Assembly: GCF_032854445.1 (NCBI RefSeq)
Contig: NC_088302.1
Coordinates: 3,154,023-3,218,022, forward strand
DNA: 64,000 nt
Direction: 5' to 3'
From: Liolophura sinensis
Taxonomy: Eukaryota > Mollusca > Polyplacophora > Chitonida > Chitonidae
The position numbers and the translations under genes were made by a program. The notes under the pieces were generated by a model that saw only the letters and a program-made list of their open reading frames with translations, ran no database searches and was not told the origin of the DNA. Shown one piece after another: positions 45,704 through 56,564 of this stretch. Each line of letters opens with the position of its first letter. The stretch's first letter is position 1.

Positions 45704-47077
45704 TTAATGGGCCTGGGAATGTTCCAAGAATTGAAGGCCTATAATGGCCGAAAATCCGATCATGACAGACAAAACTTTTCTCAAGTCATAGCCATTTTCC
45801 AGCTCTCGGTTTAACACTTCAAAAAACGTGACATAAAGAAATGTTCCTCCGGCGAGCCCCTGTAGTATGCTGGAGGCTGTGTCTGTAGCGAGGTCGTTAG
45901 GGGCCCCCGTCTCCGTTATAGCAATTCCCACTCCAACCCCTATCGGTGACATGATAGCAAACACTATTAGAGTAATGTATATCCTCTTGATGGTATTGTG
46001 TCCGCCTTTGGACAGCTCAATGGAGAGTGCAATGACGATAACGGCCTTGTGGACAGACACGGCGATGAGCAGGGTCCAGATAGTGGCCTCGTCCCTCTGT
46101 AACCCTAAAGCCAGGCCCTCGAACAGCGTGTGTAAGGACAGGGCCAGGACCAAGACGAACGCCCTCAGGAAAGACGGCTTCTTATCGGCGCTAGCGAGAA
46201 CCACTGCAGCCGTGCCCTCAGTCCCAAGCTCAGCCTCCACGCTCTGTTCACCACCATTTCCAAGATTTGAACTGAGCATCACATTTTCAGATATCTGACT
46301 GTGGCCGTGGGGAGTTTCCTCAATGCCCTCAGTAGAGAGCTGAAATTCGGTGTCTGATGTCGACTTGTTGCCAACCCTGTTCTCGTCTTTGTGCACAGGG
46401 TCGAATGCAAGGTTCCTTTCGCCCAGTCTGAAATTTAGATCGTCCATCCTCTGTTGTCCAGACGTGTCCGTTGTCACAGGATACCTATTGTTCGTGTTGA
46501 CGTTCTGATGGGAGTCAGGAAGGCCGCTCTCGCCATTTTGTGGCGTGTACCTGCCATTGCTGTAATACAGTGTTCTGAGTGTGGAAGGTTTGCTCTCGCC
46601 TTTACCGGTACTGTTCCTAACGGAGTTGCTCTGCCCGGTCACGTGACTTTGTCTATGGCCATCTTCATGACCATTGATGTGTCCGTGATTATGGCTACCG
46701 CCATGGCCATGGCCATGGCCACTGGCCCCACGTTGGCACATTTCAATGAGGTGCTCCAAAATCATGACGAAGAAAAACCCCACGGCTGTGGCTGCCTCCG
46801 CCACGGGGAAGTGGGTATCAACGTTGTATCTCTCCATAATTCCTTCGAACAACTCTCGGACTTCCGGAAGCAGTCCCAGCAGGAAAGTTCCGAAAAACAA
46901 GCCACCCGCCAAACAGTTCAACAGATGCACGACCATGCTTTCGTCCAAGTTTGCTGTGTTTTTACCCTTCCGCTCAAAGTAACGAACGATAAGATTGGCA
47001 ATTATTCCAAACGCCATTGTCACGATGAACATAGTGGACAAGGCAACCACTTTAGACCAGACCAGTCCGATAGCCAT
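45704..47077 (-). CDS. ZIP-family zinc transporter, SLC39A1/2/3 type (single exon, 457 aa)
   Basis: ZIP proteins move Zn2+ (and sometimes Fe2+) into the cytosol across the plasma or an organelle membrane. The protein starts MAIGLVWSK at 47075-47077, the first ATG in frame; upstream codons begin with TTG, and the ATG context is strong (A at -3, G at +4). Membrane segments: TM1 about 9-31, TM2 about 47-71 with LNCLAGGLFFGTFLLGLLPE, TM3 about 93-112, then a 180-residue loop with a His/Gly cluster (about 121-142, GHGHGHGGSHNHGH). TM4 has SLHTLFEGLALGLQ, the metal-binding HxxxE motif (His316, Glu320). TM5 has VSVHKA (His343). TM6-8 cover about 368-450, and the protein ends LEHSQAH then TAA. Human ZIP1-3 are about 310-325 aa; the extra length here is the loop. 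No intron interrupts the frame. Which vertebrate paralogue it equals cannot be settled by eye. Confidence 0.95.
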   Translation of the reverse strand: MAIGLVWSKVVALSTMFIVTMAFGIIANLIVRYFERKGKNTANLDESMVVHLLNCLAGGLFFGTFLLGLLPEVRELFEGIMERYNVDTHFPVAEAATAVGFFFVMILEHLIEMCQRGASGHGHGHGGSHNHGHINGHEDGHRQSHVTGQSNSVRNSTGKGESKPSTLRTLYYSNGRYTPQNGESGLPDSHQNVNTNNRYPVTTDTSGQQRMDDLNFRLGERNLAFDPVHKDENRVGNKSTSDTEFQLSTEGIEETPHGHSQISENVMLSSNLGNGGEQSVEAELGTEGTAAVVLASADKKPSFLRAFVLVLALSLHTLFEGLALGLQRDEATIWTLLIAVSVHKAVIVIALSIELSKGGHNTIKRIYITLIVFAIMSPIGVGVGIAITETGAPNDLATDTASSILQGLAGGTFLYVTFFEVLNRELENGYDLRKVLSVMIGFSAIIGLQFLEHSQAH

Positions 47078-47902
47078 TTTCACGTGGACAGGCAACAAGT
47101 GGGTCTGGTTACGAGTTCACGTTCCTCTTGCTCTCAGCTCTGAGCCTGACTTATAACATTAAATAGTCTTTGTCCCGGCTTGTGATAACATGTGTAATGC
47201 TCAGAGGCGTAGTGTATCCTGACACCAAATAATGCTCACGGAGGTTATATACGGGCGCGCTATTTGTACCGAAGGCTAGTCATTCACCTAGAGGCGCATG
47301 CGTTGTGAGGATTAGGGGGCTAGTTCGACAACCACTCGAAAACCACAGACCTTTGCTCTAGTCACGTAGGCTTATGGACGATTAATTTAAAAGATATACA
47401 CTTAACCGCTTCCCGGGGCAGACAAATACCTTGTCAAGCTTTTCACTAGGGCCTTCGTTAACAAGACAGACAAGACGAGAGGTATAAAACGTGAAATAAC
47501 AGTGAAACAACTTTAAAAAAGTTGTTCTTGCTCATGTTAAGAACAAATAGAAAACAAAACAGCCGACATGGCAATCTTTACCACCCACTTCGAAGAAAAA
47601 AATCTGACATAACAGAAACAGGGGTACAATAGTTTCGGTCAAGAGGAACGAAGAAGGTTTACTGACATAAACTCAACATAAGACCATGTTCAAAGAGGAG
47701 AAACAACAAACCTATGCAAATACCGACATTTGCTGCAGTGATTAGCATTTGCGATGAAAGGGAACACATTTTAAGGTGCAAGATCTCAGCTGCAGTGATT
47801 GAGAGCATGCATGTGTAGTTGTATAAAGGGCAATCTGTCAGATGTGTCAGATGTGCCGCAGGCGCTTTATATGACTGTGAGACTGAATGCTCACAATGTT
47901 GA
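47078..47902. other. ZIP upstream region; no second gene recognised
   Basis: Should hold the promoter and 5' UTR of the ZIP gene on the minus strand. I looked for metal-response elements (TGCRCNC core) within about 300 bp and saw no convincing copy. No other feature. Confidence 0.4.
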
Positions 47903-48112
47903 CAAAGTGTTTACACTGTATTGTACTATATCACCTGGAGTATGCTACATCATTATGTGGAACCCAGCCAAAGTGTACACACTGTACTGTACTATATCAC
48001 CTGGAGTATGCTACATCATTATGTGGAACCCTGGCAAAGTGTACACACTGTATTATACTATATCACCTGGAGTATGCGATATCATTATGTGGAACCCAGA
48101 CAAAGTGACATT
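47903..48112. repeat. 66-bp tandem repeat, three copies
   Basis: TATATCACCTGGAGTATGCT, then ACATCATTATGTGGAACCC and AAAGTGTACACACTGTA occur three times at a 66-bp spacing. The length is 22 codons, so all plus frames remain open across it (117-codon frame at 47799-48152). No family match. Confidence 0.88.
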
Positions 48113-48473
48113 AATGAAGAAGCTAGAATCTTTACAAATACATGTTTTGTGATGTTTATGCTCTAACATATTACATGATTATTAACATTTATTAACATCA
48201 CTTGGGACATACCGGAATTTTAACTATACTGAACGAAAGGAAAAAGATATACGATTAGCTGGAAAATCCAGTCGAAGGATGACTTATATTTACTGATATT
48301 TACTCTACCCCATCGACAAAGCTCACCGCATACGCGCGATACTTAATGCCCAGTTCCACATAATACATGGTCTGTCCGTAAACGGTAAGACATTTATGCG
48401 CCTTTCTCCAACCATTATCAGATATTTCTTCATAAAATCTGTCAGTTCGAACATGAGGCCTACGTTCAGCTGG
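48113..48473. other. No gene recognised
   Basis: AT-rich spacer before the element copy at 48474. Nothing seen. Confidence 0.5.
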
Positions 48474-48698
48474 ACGAATGTAATTCTTTGTATTTTAAGG
48501 TGTAAAGTCTTCCCAGCTGCCGACATAGAACGGTCCAGATTTTGACGGTCAACCTATGTCAATATTTTTATGGCTTCTTTCTCACAGGCTGGGCCAGGTA
48601 TGCACCAAAGTTTATTGGCCATGGAATGTTTGGGACTGAGCTACAGTGCTAAACCTTAACATTGTTGCTTATGGAAAATTAATAAGGGTTTGTGGCTA
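48474..48698. repeat. Short dispersed element related to the flanks of the 67-bp satellite (copy 2)
   Basis: ACGAATGTAATTCTTTGTAT then TTTAAGGTGTAAAGTCTTCC resembles one partial 67-bp satellite unit. It runs directly into CAGCTGCCGACATAGAACGG and onward, matching 29010-29205. So this copy carries the left edge, one partial unit and the right flank of the element that is expanded into an array at 25475-28876. Confidence 0.8.
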
Positions 48699-49531
48699 GC
48701 TACTCCTCGCCCGACGCCATGTCTGTCCGATTAACCTCAATTGATAGGTCAGTTATATTGAAAACCTGATATCATTTAAAATAAGTCACAATCTTATCTG
48801 AGTTTTCCACGCTATATACGCAAAGGTATACACCGATGTTGAGTTGAAAGCTTATTCTAGAGTAGAAATATGAAGTGCTAGATGCTTTTAAAATGACAAA
48901 AAATTGAAGCGTTGATAGCCAGTTGATGTGCAGTGACACGAAAGGTCAAACACGAGTGCACATGCGTTGCGCGTGAACGATGGATTCACATGTAAAATAT
49001 CGATGTCGTGGCAGTTGTTAGGAAGGCACAAAAGGGTGATATCATGGAATTACCACTGGTATACACAACGGATTGAGGCAGAAATATTCCCGAAGACCGC
49101 GAAGCCGTCGACGAATGCAATTCACCTGACTTTTGTTCAAGACACCTACGTTTTGGCTCGTATTTTCGTTCCACCGAATTGCTCTGAGAGAGGTTCTGTT
49201 CCCGCACAGATATTTTACTATGAACGTCTTCTCGACTGTGAACCAGACCTTAGCCAATATTAAACGTTCACAGCCTATTTCTTGGCTAGATATTTGACTT
49301 TTTTAAATAAATCTGTACATAGTGTACATGACTGAACTGATAATACTTCTGCTATAGGGTTTAACGGTACGAGGCTTTACAACATGTCACAAATGGCGCA
49401 TATAACTATTTATTTGTAACTTACAAATAAAGGCTGTAAATTAACAATTAAATAAAATAATGTATTCCCTGCTGCACTCTAAAAATAATGTTAATCTTAA
49501 CAGAGAATCTGAATCATATTTAACATACAGT
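48699..49531. other. No gene recognised
   Basis: A 98-codon plus frame (48967-49263) lacks an ATG at its first position and matches no family. AT-rich elsewhere. Confidence 0.45.
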
Positions 49532-49807
49532 CCTGTTAATGTTATATTTATTTATTTATTTGATTTGATTTGGTGTTTAAGTCGTATTCAAGAATATTTC
49601 ACTTATACGTCTGTGGCCTACATTATGGTGGAAGGTCACCGAGCAGAGCACGGGGGAGACTCGTGACCATCCGCAGGTTTCTGCGTACCTTTCAACTTAC
49701 GACCGGAGATAAAGCCAGCATGAGCTGGACTTTAACTCGCAGCGACCTCATTGGTGAGAGATCTCTTGATCACTGCGCCGCGCTGGCGTGCAAAACCCTG
49801 TTAATGT
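49532..49807 (-). mobile_element. Full-length tRNA-derived SINE with target-site duplication
   Basis: CCTGTTAATGT flanks the element at 49532-49542 and 49797-49807. Minus orientation: TTTATTTATTTGATTTG tail complement, GTATTCAAGAATATTTCACT, CTCGTGACCATCCGCAGG, GCCAGCATGAGCTGGAC, AACTCGCAGCGACC and CACTGCGCCGCGCTGGCG. The tRNA head is partly shortened at its 5' end. Confidence 0.9.
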
Positions 49808-49879
49808 AATAAATACTTACGTCACATTAATACAAAGTGATTATGTGTGCTATATTTAACAGAGTAATCTGTTGCAATA

Positions 49880-49990
49880 ACACAATTATTTATTTGTTTG
49901 TGGACTTTAACATTATGCGTGCATGTTGGCAGAGCACGGAGGGAAACTCACGACCATCCGCAGGTTGCCGGGAGGCCTTCCCAGACAATA
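49880..49990 (-). mobile_element. SINE fragment
   Basis: Minus orientation with tail complement TTATTTATTTGTTTGTGG and the body piece GCAGAGCACGGAGGGAAACT then CACGACCATCCGCAGGTTGC. The central tail domain is mostly deleted. Confidence 0.7.
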
Positions 49991-50164
49991 ATCTGCTGCA
50001 ATAACAGAATGCATTCCATCATCACCCAGGCAAAGAATGTTAAATTTAAGAAAATTTCTTGAGTAATTTTACAGGGACATTTGTCAGCTGGACAGCCATC
50101 TTTGTAGTAACAATTCATAATTTTATTAACACAGTGTAGGTTCTTTCCAACAACCACGTATTCG

Positions 50165-50420
50165 CAGCTTAGCGGATATACCATCTCACGTGCCAACCCA
50201 TGTAGTGTCAGCACAACAGATATGCCATCTCACGTGCCAACCCATATAGAGTCAGCACAGGAGATATTCCAACATGCCAGCCCATGTACAATCAGCTCAG
50301 GAGATATGCCATCCCACGAACCAAGCCATTACAGTAGTTCAGGAGATATTCCATCCCACGTGCCATCCCATTTACAGTACCTCAGGAGATATTCCATCCC
50401 ACGTGCCATCCCATGTACAG
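50165..50420. repeat. About 43-bp minisatellite, six copies
   Basis: Units begin GGAGATATGCCATCCCACGT, then GCCAACCCATGTACAGTCAG. Copies differ in length by a few bases. The frames reading MPSHVPSH are repeat by-products. Confidence 0.88.
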
Positions 50421-51920
50421 GCAACACAAACCACACAACCAACAGGACACAGAGGCCTTGTACGACCAGATGTAAAAAGCGGAAAAGGAAATTAAGACGT
50501 TCACATTGAGTGAAACTCTTAAGCATTACTCTCATTACCATGCTTTGTTCAAAACTGTATCTCGTGGCCTAGTAAGAATTCCAGTTTAAACGCTGATTTA
50601 TTACCACAGTTACCAAACATGTCATAATGCAGTTCATATGGTGGTGGAGGTTTGGGTGTGTTTCCACTCGTCGTCCGAAATTAAGGTCTAGTATTTGTTG
50701 TCATTACTTTTGGTGCATTTTGGAACAAGCGGCCCGTTTTCAGGATCTGCTTGCTGAGCGTATATAGAGCCACTCGAGTCTGAACGGATTTGACGGGCGG
50801 AAGCTTACCGTTTTTTACCTTCGCCGTTTTCGGACTTGCGAATGGCAGTCTTTTTATACCTCTGAGAGATCAAATATTTCTAGAGTTACGTTTGAAAAAA
50901 GATAACGTCTTCTTGATATTTGTTTTCCAATATTGGCGCAGTTGTCGTTTATAATCGGGCACTTTCGCTCCAATCTTCTTTTTTTGGAGATAAATTTCAA
51001 TACGTCAGGGTATTTTTACCAATTAACCTTCCCATTAGTAATTTGAATCGTAGTCCTGTATGTGCGCTCCGAAATAGTACAGACCAGTAATCTCTGCAAC
51101 GTTGTTAGGATAATCCATATGGTGGAAGGAACGGTGATGTGATATGCGCGTGTTAACCGTGAGCAGCAGACACAGGGCGGAGGCAAGATTTGTGAGCATA
51201 GAAATGCCTTTGATAAAGATGTAACAGATTGCATAAGACTAAGTCAGCGTCCGAAAAATATGTTTATATTGTCAACGTCTATCACACAGGGCTTTGTGTG
51301 AATAAATGAATTGAAGACTAACCTCCGCCCTCCCCTTATCTTCTTTTAAATTTAAATTAAAACAACTAACAGGGTGGTGACTTGAACTGTTAAATTTTAG
51401 AAGGTTGTGTTTACTCAAGGTCTTACGACACTGCCTTCCATCAGTGAACACAAATCTCAGCAGGTTGTCGATCAGCCGCTAGACAGAGCTGTAACAACGC
51501 CGATGTCTCACTCCATTTATGTCGAATGAATTTTTCGTTCTCAAAACAACTTCTGACATGTTTTTTGTGACTGATGACATTTACATGTATTTTGCACTTG
51601 TTCTGCGTGTGACATTTGTTTGCGAAGCACAACAACTCAGGTAATCCTACGCGCCCTTTTTATTTCTGTACAGACTTTATCTAAACACCCAGTTGAGTTC
51701 AAGTAATATCTTAATATGCCATGTGAACAGGTTATACAAGTAGGCCTGCCCAACCAATTATATAAATTTGACTACGGTTACGTATTTTCAATCATTTTTC
51801 ATACCCAGCCAACCTGCACTTTTGTCAGTTACATGAATACAGGAAAGTACATTTATTAAAAAAAAAAACATCATTAAGATAAGTATGTTGTTTTATCTCC
51901 TGCATGTTTCACTAGTAGTT
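50421..51920. other. No gene recognised
   Basis: Unassigned sequence with frames under 75 codons and no recognisable domain. Confidence 0.5.
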
Positions 51921-51924
51921 AAGA

Positions 51925-52030
51925 TTGATTAGGGGTTTAACACCATGCTGAAGAGATTTTACTTACATGACGGCGTGCAGGGTATTAGTGGTGGAAACCA
52001 GAGACTACCTATGGTAAATAACCGACCTTG
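51925..52030 (-). mobile_element. Degenerate SINE fragment
   Basis: GATTAGGGGTTTAACACCAT, then TTTTACTTACATGACGGCG and GTATTAGTGGTGGAAACC follow the order of a minus-strand SINE tail and body, with heavy divergence. Confidence 0.5.
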
Positions 52031-53987
52031 TAGGGGGAGGATTTGTCCATGTATATGCATTAGTTAAATCAATGACGAAAAAGTTGTACGGCTTTGCCAT
52101 GTAAAGAACAAAATTCCATAAGCGATGGACTGTAAAAGAAAAATATGGAAGACAAGAAAAAAAGCAGCAACCATTTTGCACAAAATCTAACACACGGATG
52201 GTGCAACCGAAGACCATACAAGGCAACAAAAGAAAGCAGATCCTGTTAATACCTTTGGCTCTCAGTTTACATCTACTACGCCGGGCGTTAACATGTAGAC
52301 ATATTTAGGCAAAATTGTTGAAGTTTTATTGTACAAATAGTTAGGTCACATGACTATGAAGAATGAAGCTTTGGGGCATATAGCATATTATGTTCAAAGG
52401 AAATAAAAAATGAAAACATTGATTTTTTTTTTTTTTTTTTTTAATAAAATAGTCTAAGCTCTGTCACAAACCCCAACGGGCGACTGTTTTAAGATTCACA
52501 GTACTGGTATTCCCTTGGCCAGACAAGATGGCTGGATGGTTTGGTGTCCATAAACCGTCAATGAACACGTGGAGCAAAATCATGTTTTGTAGCATCGGCA
52601 TGGTGCTCCAGTCAAGCAGCTCTGTAAATACACGGACATTGAGATTGGCGCGCCAGGAGAAGATACTTTTCTTGGTGTATACCGGACATCGACGAAATCA
52701 ACAAATCCATGCAAACAATAAGCTGATGATTAGGGTTGAAATAGCACACGGTTTAACCTGTCCGTTTCTGTTTTTTTCCACTGCCAAATGACGAACACCA
52801 TTGCCCAGTTAAGAATCGGGACTAACCCAATCCATTTTCATTGGTATCGAGGTTTCGAATTAAACACACGCTTTTGTTCTTATAATGCGCAATGCGGCTG
52901 ATTTGCTTGTGTATTTGAGCGTCGGGCACACAAGACGTTGAACCAGTTAGGAATCTTTCCCACCTTGTAAACTTATTACTCCTTCACTACAAGAGAACAA
53001 AGAACATTGAAATATTACGTCCATATGTGTGTGCCTTTTAATATGGGATATTTAATACGGAGTACTGTAAATCATTCTCAGCATCGATCGTACATGCGTA
53101 ACTGCAGGGAACGCCATGTCTAAAGACACCAAAAATGACGCTGTAGTCATACAGACACTTGGCCTAACAGTTTATGCGATTTAAATCCATACTAGGAATG
53201 TCCATGAAACATGGCATGAGGGATTTTAGGTATCGGTATTGGCTTTAGTAAGAGCAACTTGGCAACCACTCTGCCTCATCAGTGTACGGCTGTGTTTCCG
53301 TATACAGAATCCAATGTGATGGTGTCTAAGAGAGTATGACGTCCTTTCCTATTTCTCTCGGAATGGCTAAAACCTCAAGAATTTACCGATTTTTAAATTT
53401 ATCATTCGCTGGTGCAAAAAGACACATTGCCTATACCATTACTATGTGGATGGCATTCTATACACTGTAACTACAGAATAATAGCTTTAACGTACATGTA
53501 CAAATGGCCTCAGGATTGTGAGTAAAACCAGAGCAGCGACGAGTGTGATAGTTGACAAATGATCACACATATTCGGCCGCTGGTGAAACCCGACCTCTTG
53601 TCAATTTAACTCAAAATCAATCGTGCCTTCACTTTTCCGCTGTAAGTTTGCTGTTGTCATGACAAATCAAACTTGTACCGATCTATCATTTAGAGCACAA
53701 AACTGTCTCCCTATTATATAGGGACTTCCAGTGGCAAGTTATATAGCAGAGTGTGTGGTATAGAGGCCAGATGATTCGCATCATACACTTGCCAACGGCT
53801 AGCTGGGGCTGTACGACCAACATGCAGGTATTCATACAGGTCATTTTCATCGAGTTACTTGCCCATGCATAAACAGTTTTCCTCACACAAAGCCTTTGGG
53901 AACGATAGTCGCATGGTAACAAATGATCTGTATGTTCAATTGTTCCATCCCCCAACAATCAGAATGTCATTATTAAGCATGTGGATG
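52031..53987. other. No gene recognised
   Basis: A T-run lies at about 52423-52441. Frames at 52528-52791 (plus) and 53686-53958 (minus) match no family. No RNA gene seen. Confidence 0.5.
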
Positions 53988-54086
53988 TTTAGATATATAT
54001 AGATATAGATATAGATATAGAGAGAGATCAGTAGATATATAGATAGACATATGTAGCTAAAGATATCTATAGATATATCAATATAT
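53988..54086. repeat. Imperfect (ATAGAT)n-type microsatellite
   Basis: AT-rich sequence dominated by GATATAGATATAGATATAGA and related short repeats. Confidence 0.8.
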
Positions 54087-54214
54087 GAAGTTTCAGGGAA
54101 ATTGTTTCAATACTTTAGCAGGAGTTACATGGAGAAAAACAAATCCGTACATAAAAACCCCATTATTGCACTAAGCAGGCCTATTTGAATGGGATAGATT
54201 GACAGAGGCATTAC

Positions 54215-54535
54215 TTATGGATAACAACTCCTGGATTTATTGTGTTGGTGACGTTTCGATGTAGGGTCTTACATCGTTATCAAACCCTATGAACACACAG
54301 AGATACAAGACAACATATATACAGTAAGAGTGAGTGGTGTCAAAAACAGGCGACAATGTAACATAGATAATAGCTTCAGGGTTTAAGGCGGTCACTGTCT
54401 AATCTGATTAGGTCATTGCAGGCGCTCGGTAGGTAGTACCCGCTGTCTCGGTTAAGCGTGCGGAAGTTTAGATAATAGGGAAGACGTAGGCTAATTTCAT
54501 GTAGATTTATACTTTATGAAGAGTTGCAGATACAA
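54215..54535 (-). mobile_element. Remnant of a Penelope-like retroelement, 3' end
   Basis: On the minus strand a reading frame encodes the pieces LRLPYYLNFRTLNRDSGYYL and PSACNDLIRLDSDRLKP, then a stop near 54376. The LNRDxGYxLP pattern is, from memory, typical of the C-terminus of Penelope-like elements, whose endonuclease is of the GIY-YIG type. About 70 nt further comes a non-coding piece with GATGTAAGACCCTACATCGA then AACGTCACC and an AATAAA, the kind of 3' region seen behind such elements. Only a short terminal fragment is present. The family call is from memory of the motif, not a search. Confidence 0.5.
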
Positions 54536-54702
54536 AATCTTAATGTATGGTAAGTTTTATCAAAATCAGCAGTAATTTGAGAGCAGCATGGACAAAATCG
54601 TGTCTACAGGCAAGCAGATGGACAAGATACTACCGTACCCCCCGCCCTAAACGAAGGGAGAATAGAAATGTTGCTTTTCGTGCTACCCTCGATGTGGCTT
54701 TG

Positions 54703-54795
54703 ATTTATTCGATGGGCGTTTTACGCCGTACTTAAGAATGTTTCACTTATACGACGGCAGTCAGCATTATGGTGAGAAGAAACCACGCAGAGCTA
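54703..54795 (-). mobile_element. SINE tail fragment
   Basis: Minus orientation: TTTATTCGATGGGCGTTTTA, CGCCGTACTTAAGAATGTTT, CACTTATACGACGGCAGTCA and GCATTATGGTGAGAAGAAAC. Truncated before the head. Confidence 0.85.
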
Positions 54796-55969
54796 ACTTG
54801 TACTAACTCCTGGTCTGTTTTTCAGTAAGTCAGTTGGCAGTAGTCAGTTTGTGGTTTCCAGGTGCTACAACGAATTTTTCCAGTACCCGACATTTGTGTT
54901 AAAGGGAAATAATCGTGGCATTTCGTCATGCGTAACCCTGATCCGTACCAATTACCATTGTACACTCAGTTATTACAAAATATTACAAACTTGTGCCAAC
55001 ACATCTGTATGATCCGCATTCCAATAAAGATTTATCCCGCACCTTATAATGCGAAGAAGTCGTGGACAACGGGGATCGATTCCAATCCGTATGCCGACAA
55101 CACACGAGCTCGCCATTGGTAGTACCTACTTGCAATGAATTCATCTGAATTTGGGTACGCCAAGTCCGACCGTGGGATGGCTCAGTTGGACAACGCATTT
55201 ACCATCACAAATTTGGAGACGTAAAGGCTCAGTCGGACAGCGTATTTGCTATCACAAAGTGGGTTACTTGCTGCGGCCCAATGTTTTTTGAAGTTCGCTT
55301 TCTGGCTCCGTACAAGTGTGGACATATATTTAAAATAAATAAATATAAAATATTTTGGCTTTTTTTTTTTTTTTTAATATATTACAAAAGATTTTTGCCA
55401 AACTTCGATTGGTTCTCTACACACAAAAGAACACACGGATACAAACTCCCCCACTTGCGAGATATGCATACCATATTGAAAGACCAGTGATAAGGAAACG
55501 TGTAAAATGAGCGCGTAAGGACCGTCGACAGCTCGTCACCAAGGTACCATCTGCAAACTTTGGAAGATATGGTAAAGCGGATGGATGGGTGACAATCTTT
55601 CATGCACAAATGTCGATTTTTTGTAGTATTTTACAATTCAAAATATCTGCATCGTATGTACAACCGCTAACGTTCAAATTCAGTGATTAAGTGCGCAAAA
55701 TTTATAAGGTAGGCCGCTTTATAACACTATACTGCACAGGTACGAATCTGATATTTACTTTGTTAGTATTACAAGTAAACAATTCGGTGCCGAATGTGGA
55801 TTTTGCAAAATCTGACTGCCTTATTTACAGCCATTAAGTTTTCCAGAAGGCGGAAGAAGTTGTCCGAGCATCAATAGAATCTTACCAGGCTTCATCCAAA
55901 AATTCCTTACAATATCCTTTACGGAAATGCCATTTTTGCATTGCGTAAATGATTAAACAAAACACGGAT
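54796..55969. other. No gene recognised
   Basis: A tRNA-head-like motif (TGGCTCAGTTGGACAACGC near 55176, and AGGCTCAGTCGGACAGCG near 55226) appears twice, about 50 bp apart, without a box B. Frames at 54928-55609 match nothing. A T-run is at 55360-55375. Confidence 0.4.
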
Positions 55970-55973
55970 TTTT

Positions 55974-56564
55974 TTTATTTATTTATTCTTATTACAATAT
56001 TTAAATATCCAGTAAACTAGATACATAAAATTCTAAAAAAACTTATGTACATGCTTGCCTTAATGTAAAGCTGGAACATGATCCGATGGGTTTCGATGAA
56101 TCTGACAAATTCACGTGAAACTTCGCATTAAAATCAAACTCGGTTGCTTTTGAAAATTCACTTCCTGATTCACATTTGGAATAAATTAAAAAGGGTTTTT
56201 AAGCCAAAAACTCAAAACTGAAACGTAACCAAAATCGGACACCATGATTTTGCCCCCCTTAATGGAGTTCCGACGAATCACATGATCTGATCACTATTAA
56301 AAACAAGGCAACGTCCACTGCCCCTTACTCTGGAAGACCTGCCAATCAGCCAGCCCAGTGACCCTATTGGCTGCCGTGGAGAAGAACTGGTCCAGTAATA
56401 TATCAATGAGAACATCCGATTCACACATTTCTTGTACCTTCACAATCATCCTATAGTTTGGGGTCTGTCTTGCACACATAGATTTCACATCCACACAATT
56501 TGATCCTCTTGCACACGCGACAAATCACAGTAAGTAATTGACCTAGTGGTTGAGGTCCCTAGGA
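55974..56564 (-). other. Probable cyclin B 3' UTR with polyadenylation and CPE-like signals
   Basis: Downstream of the cyclin B stop, the minus strand carries three overlapping AATAAA hexamers (55974-55987). TTTTAT, a consensus cytoplasmic polyadenylation element, lies at 56025-56030, some 40 nt upstream in the transcript, and TTTTAAT is at 56127-56133. The arrangement fits a roughly 0.6-kb 3' UTR of a maternally stored mRNA. Function is inferred. Confidence 0.45.

Noticed and set aside
47078-47098. Seven extra N-terminal residues on the ZIP protein
   Set aside because: The extension begins at a TTG codon, not ATG; the ATG at 47075-47077 has a strong context and fits the family N-terminus.
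45867-47143. Plus-strand frames of 143 and 229 codons
   Set aside because: Antisense shadows of the ZIP transporter coding sequence, which has clear family motifs.
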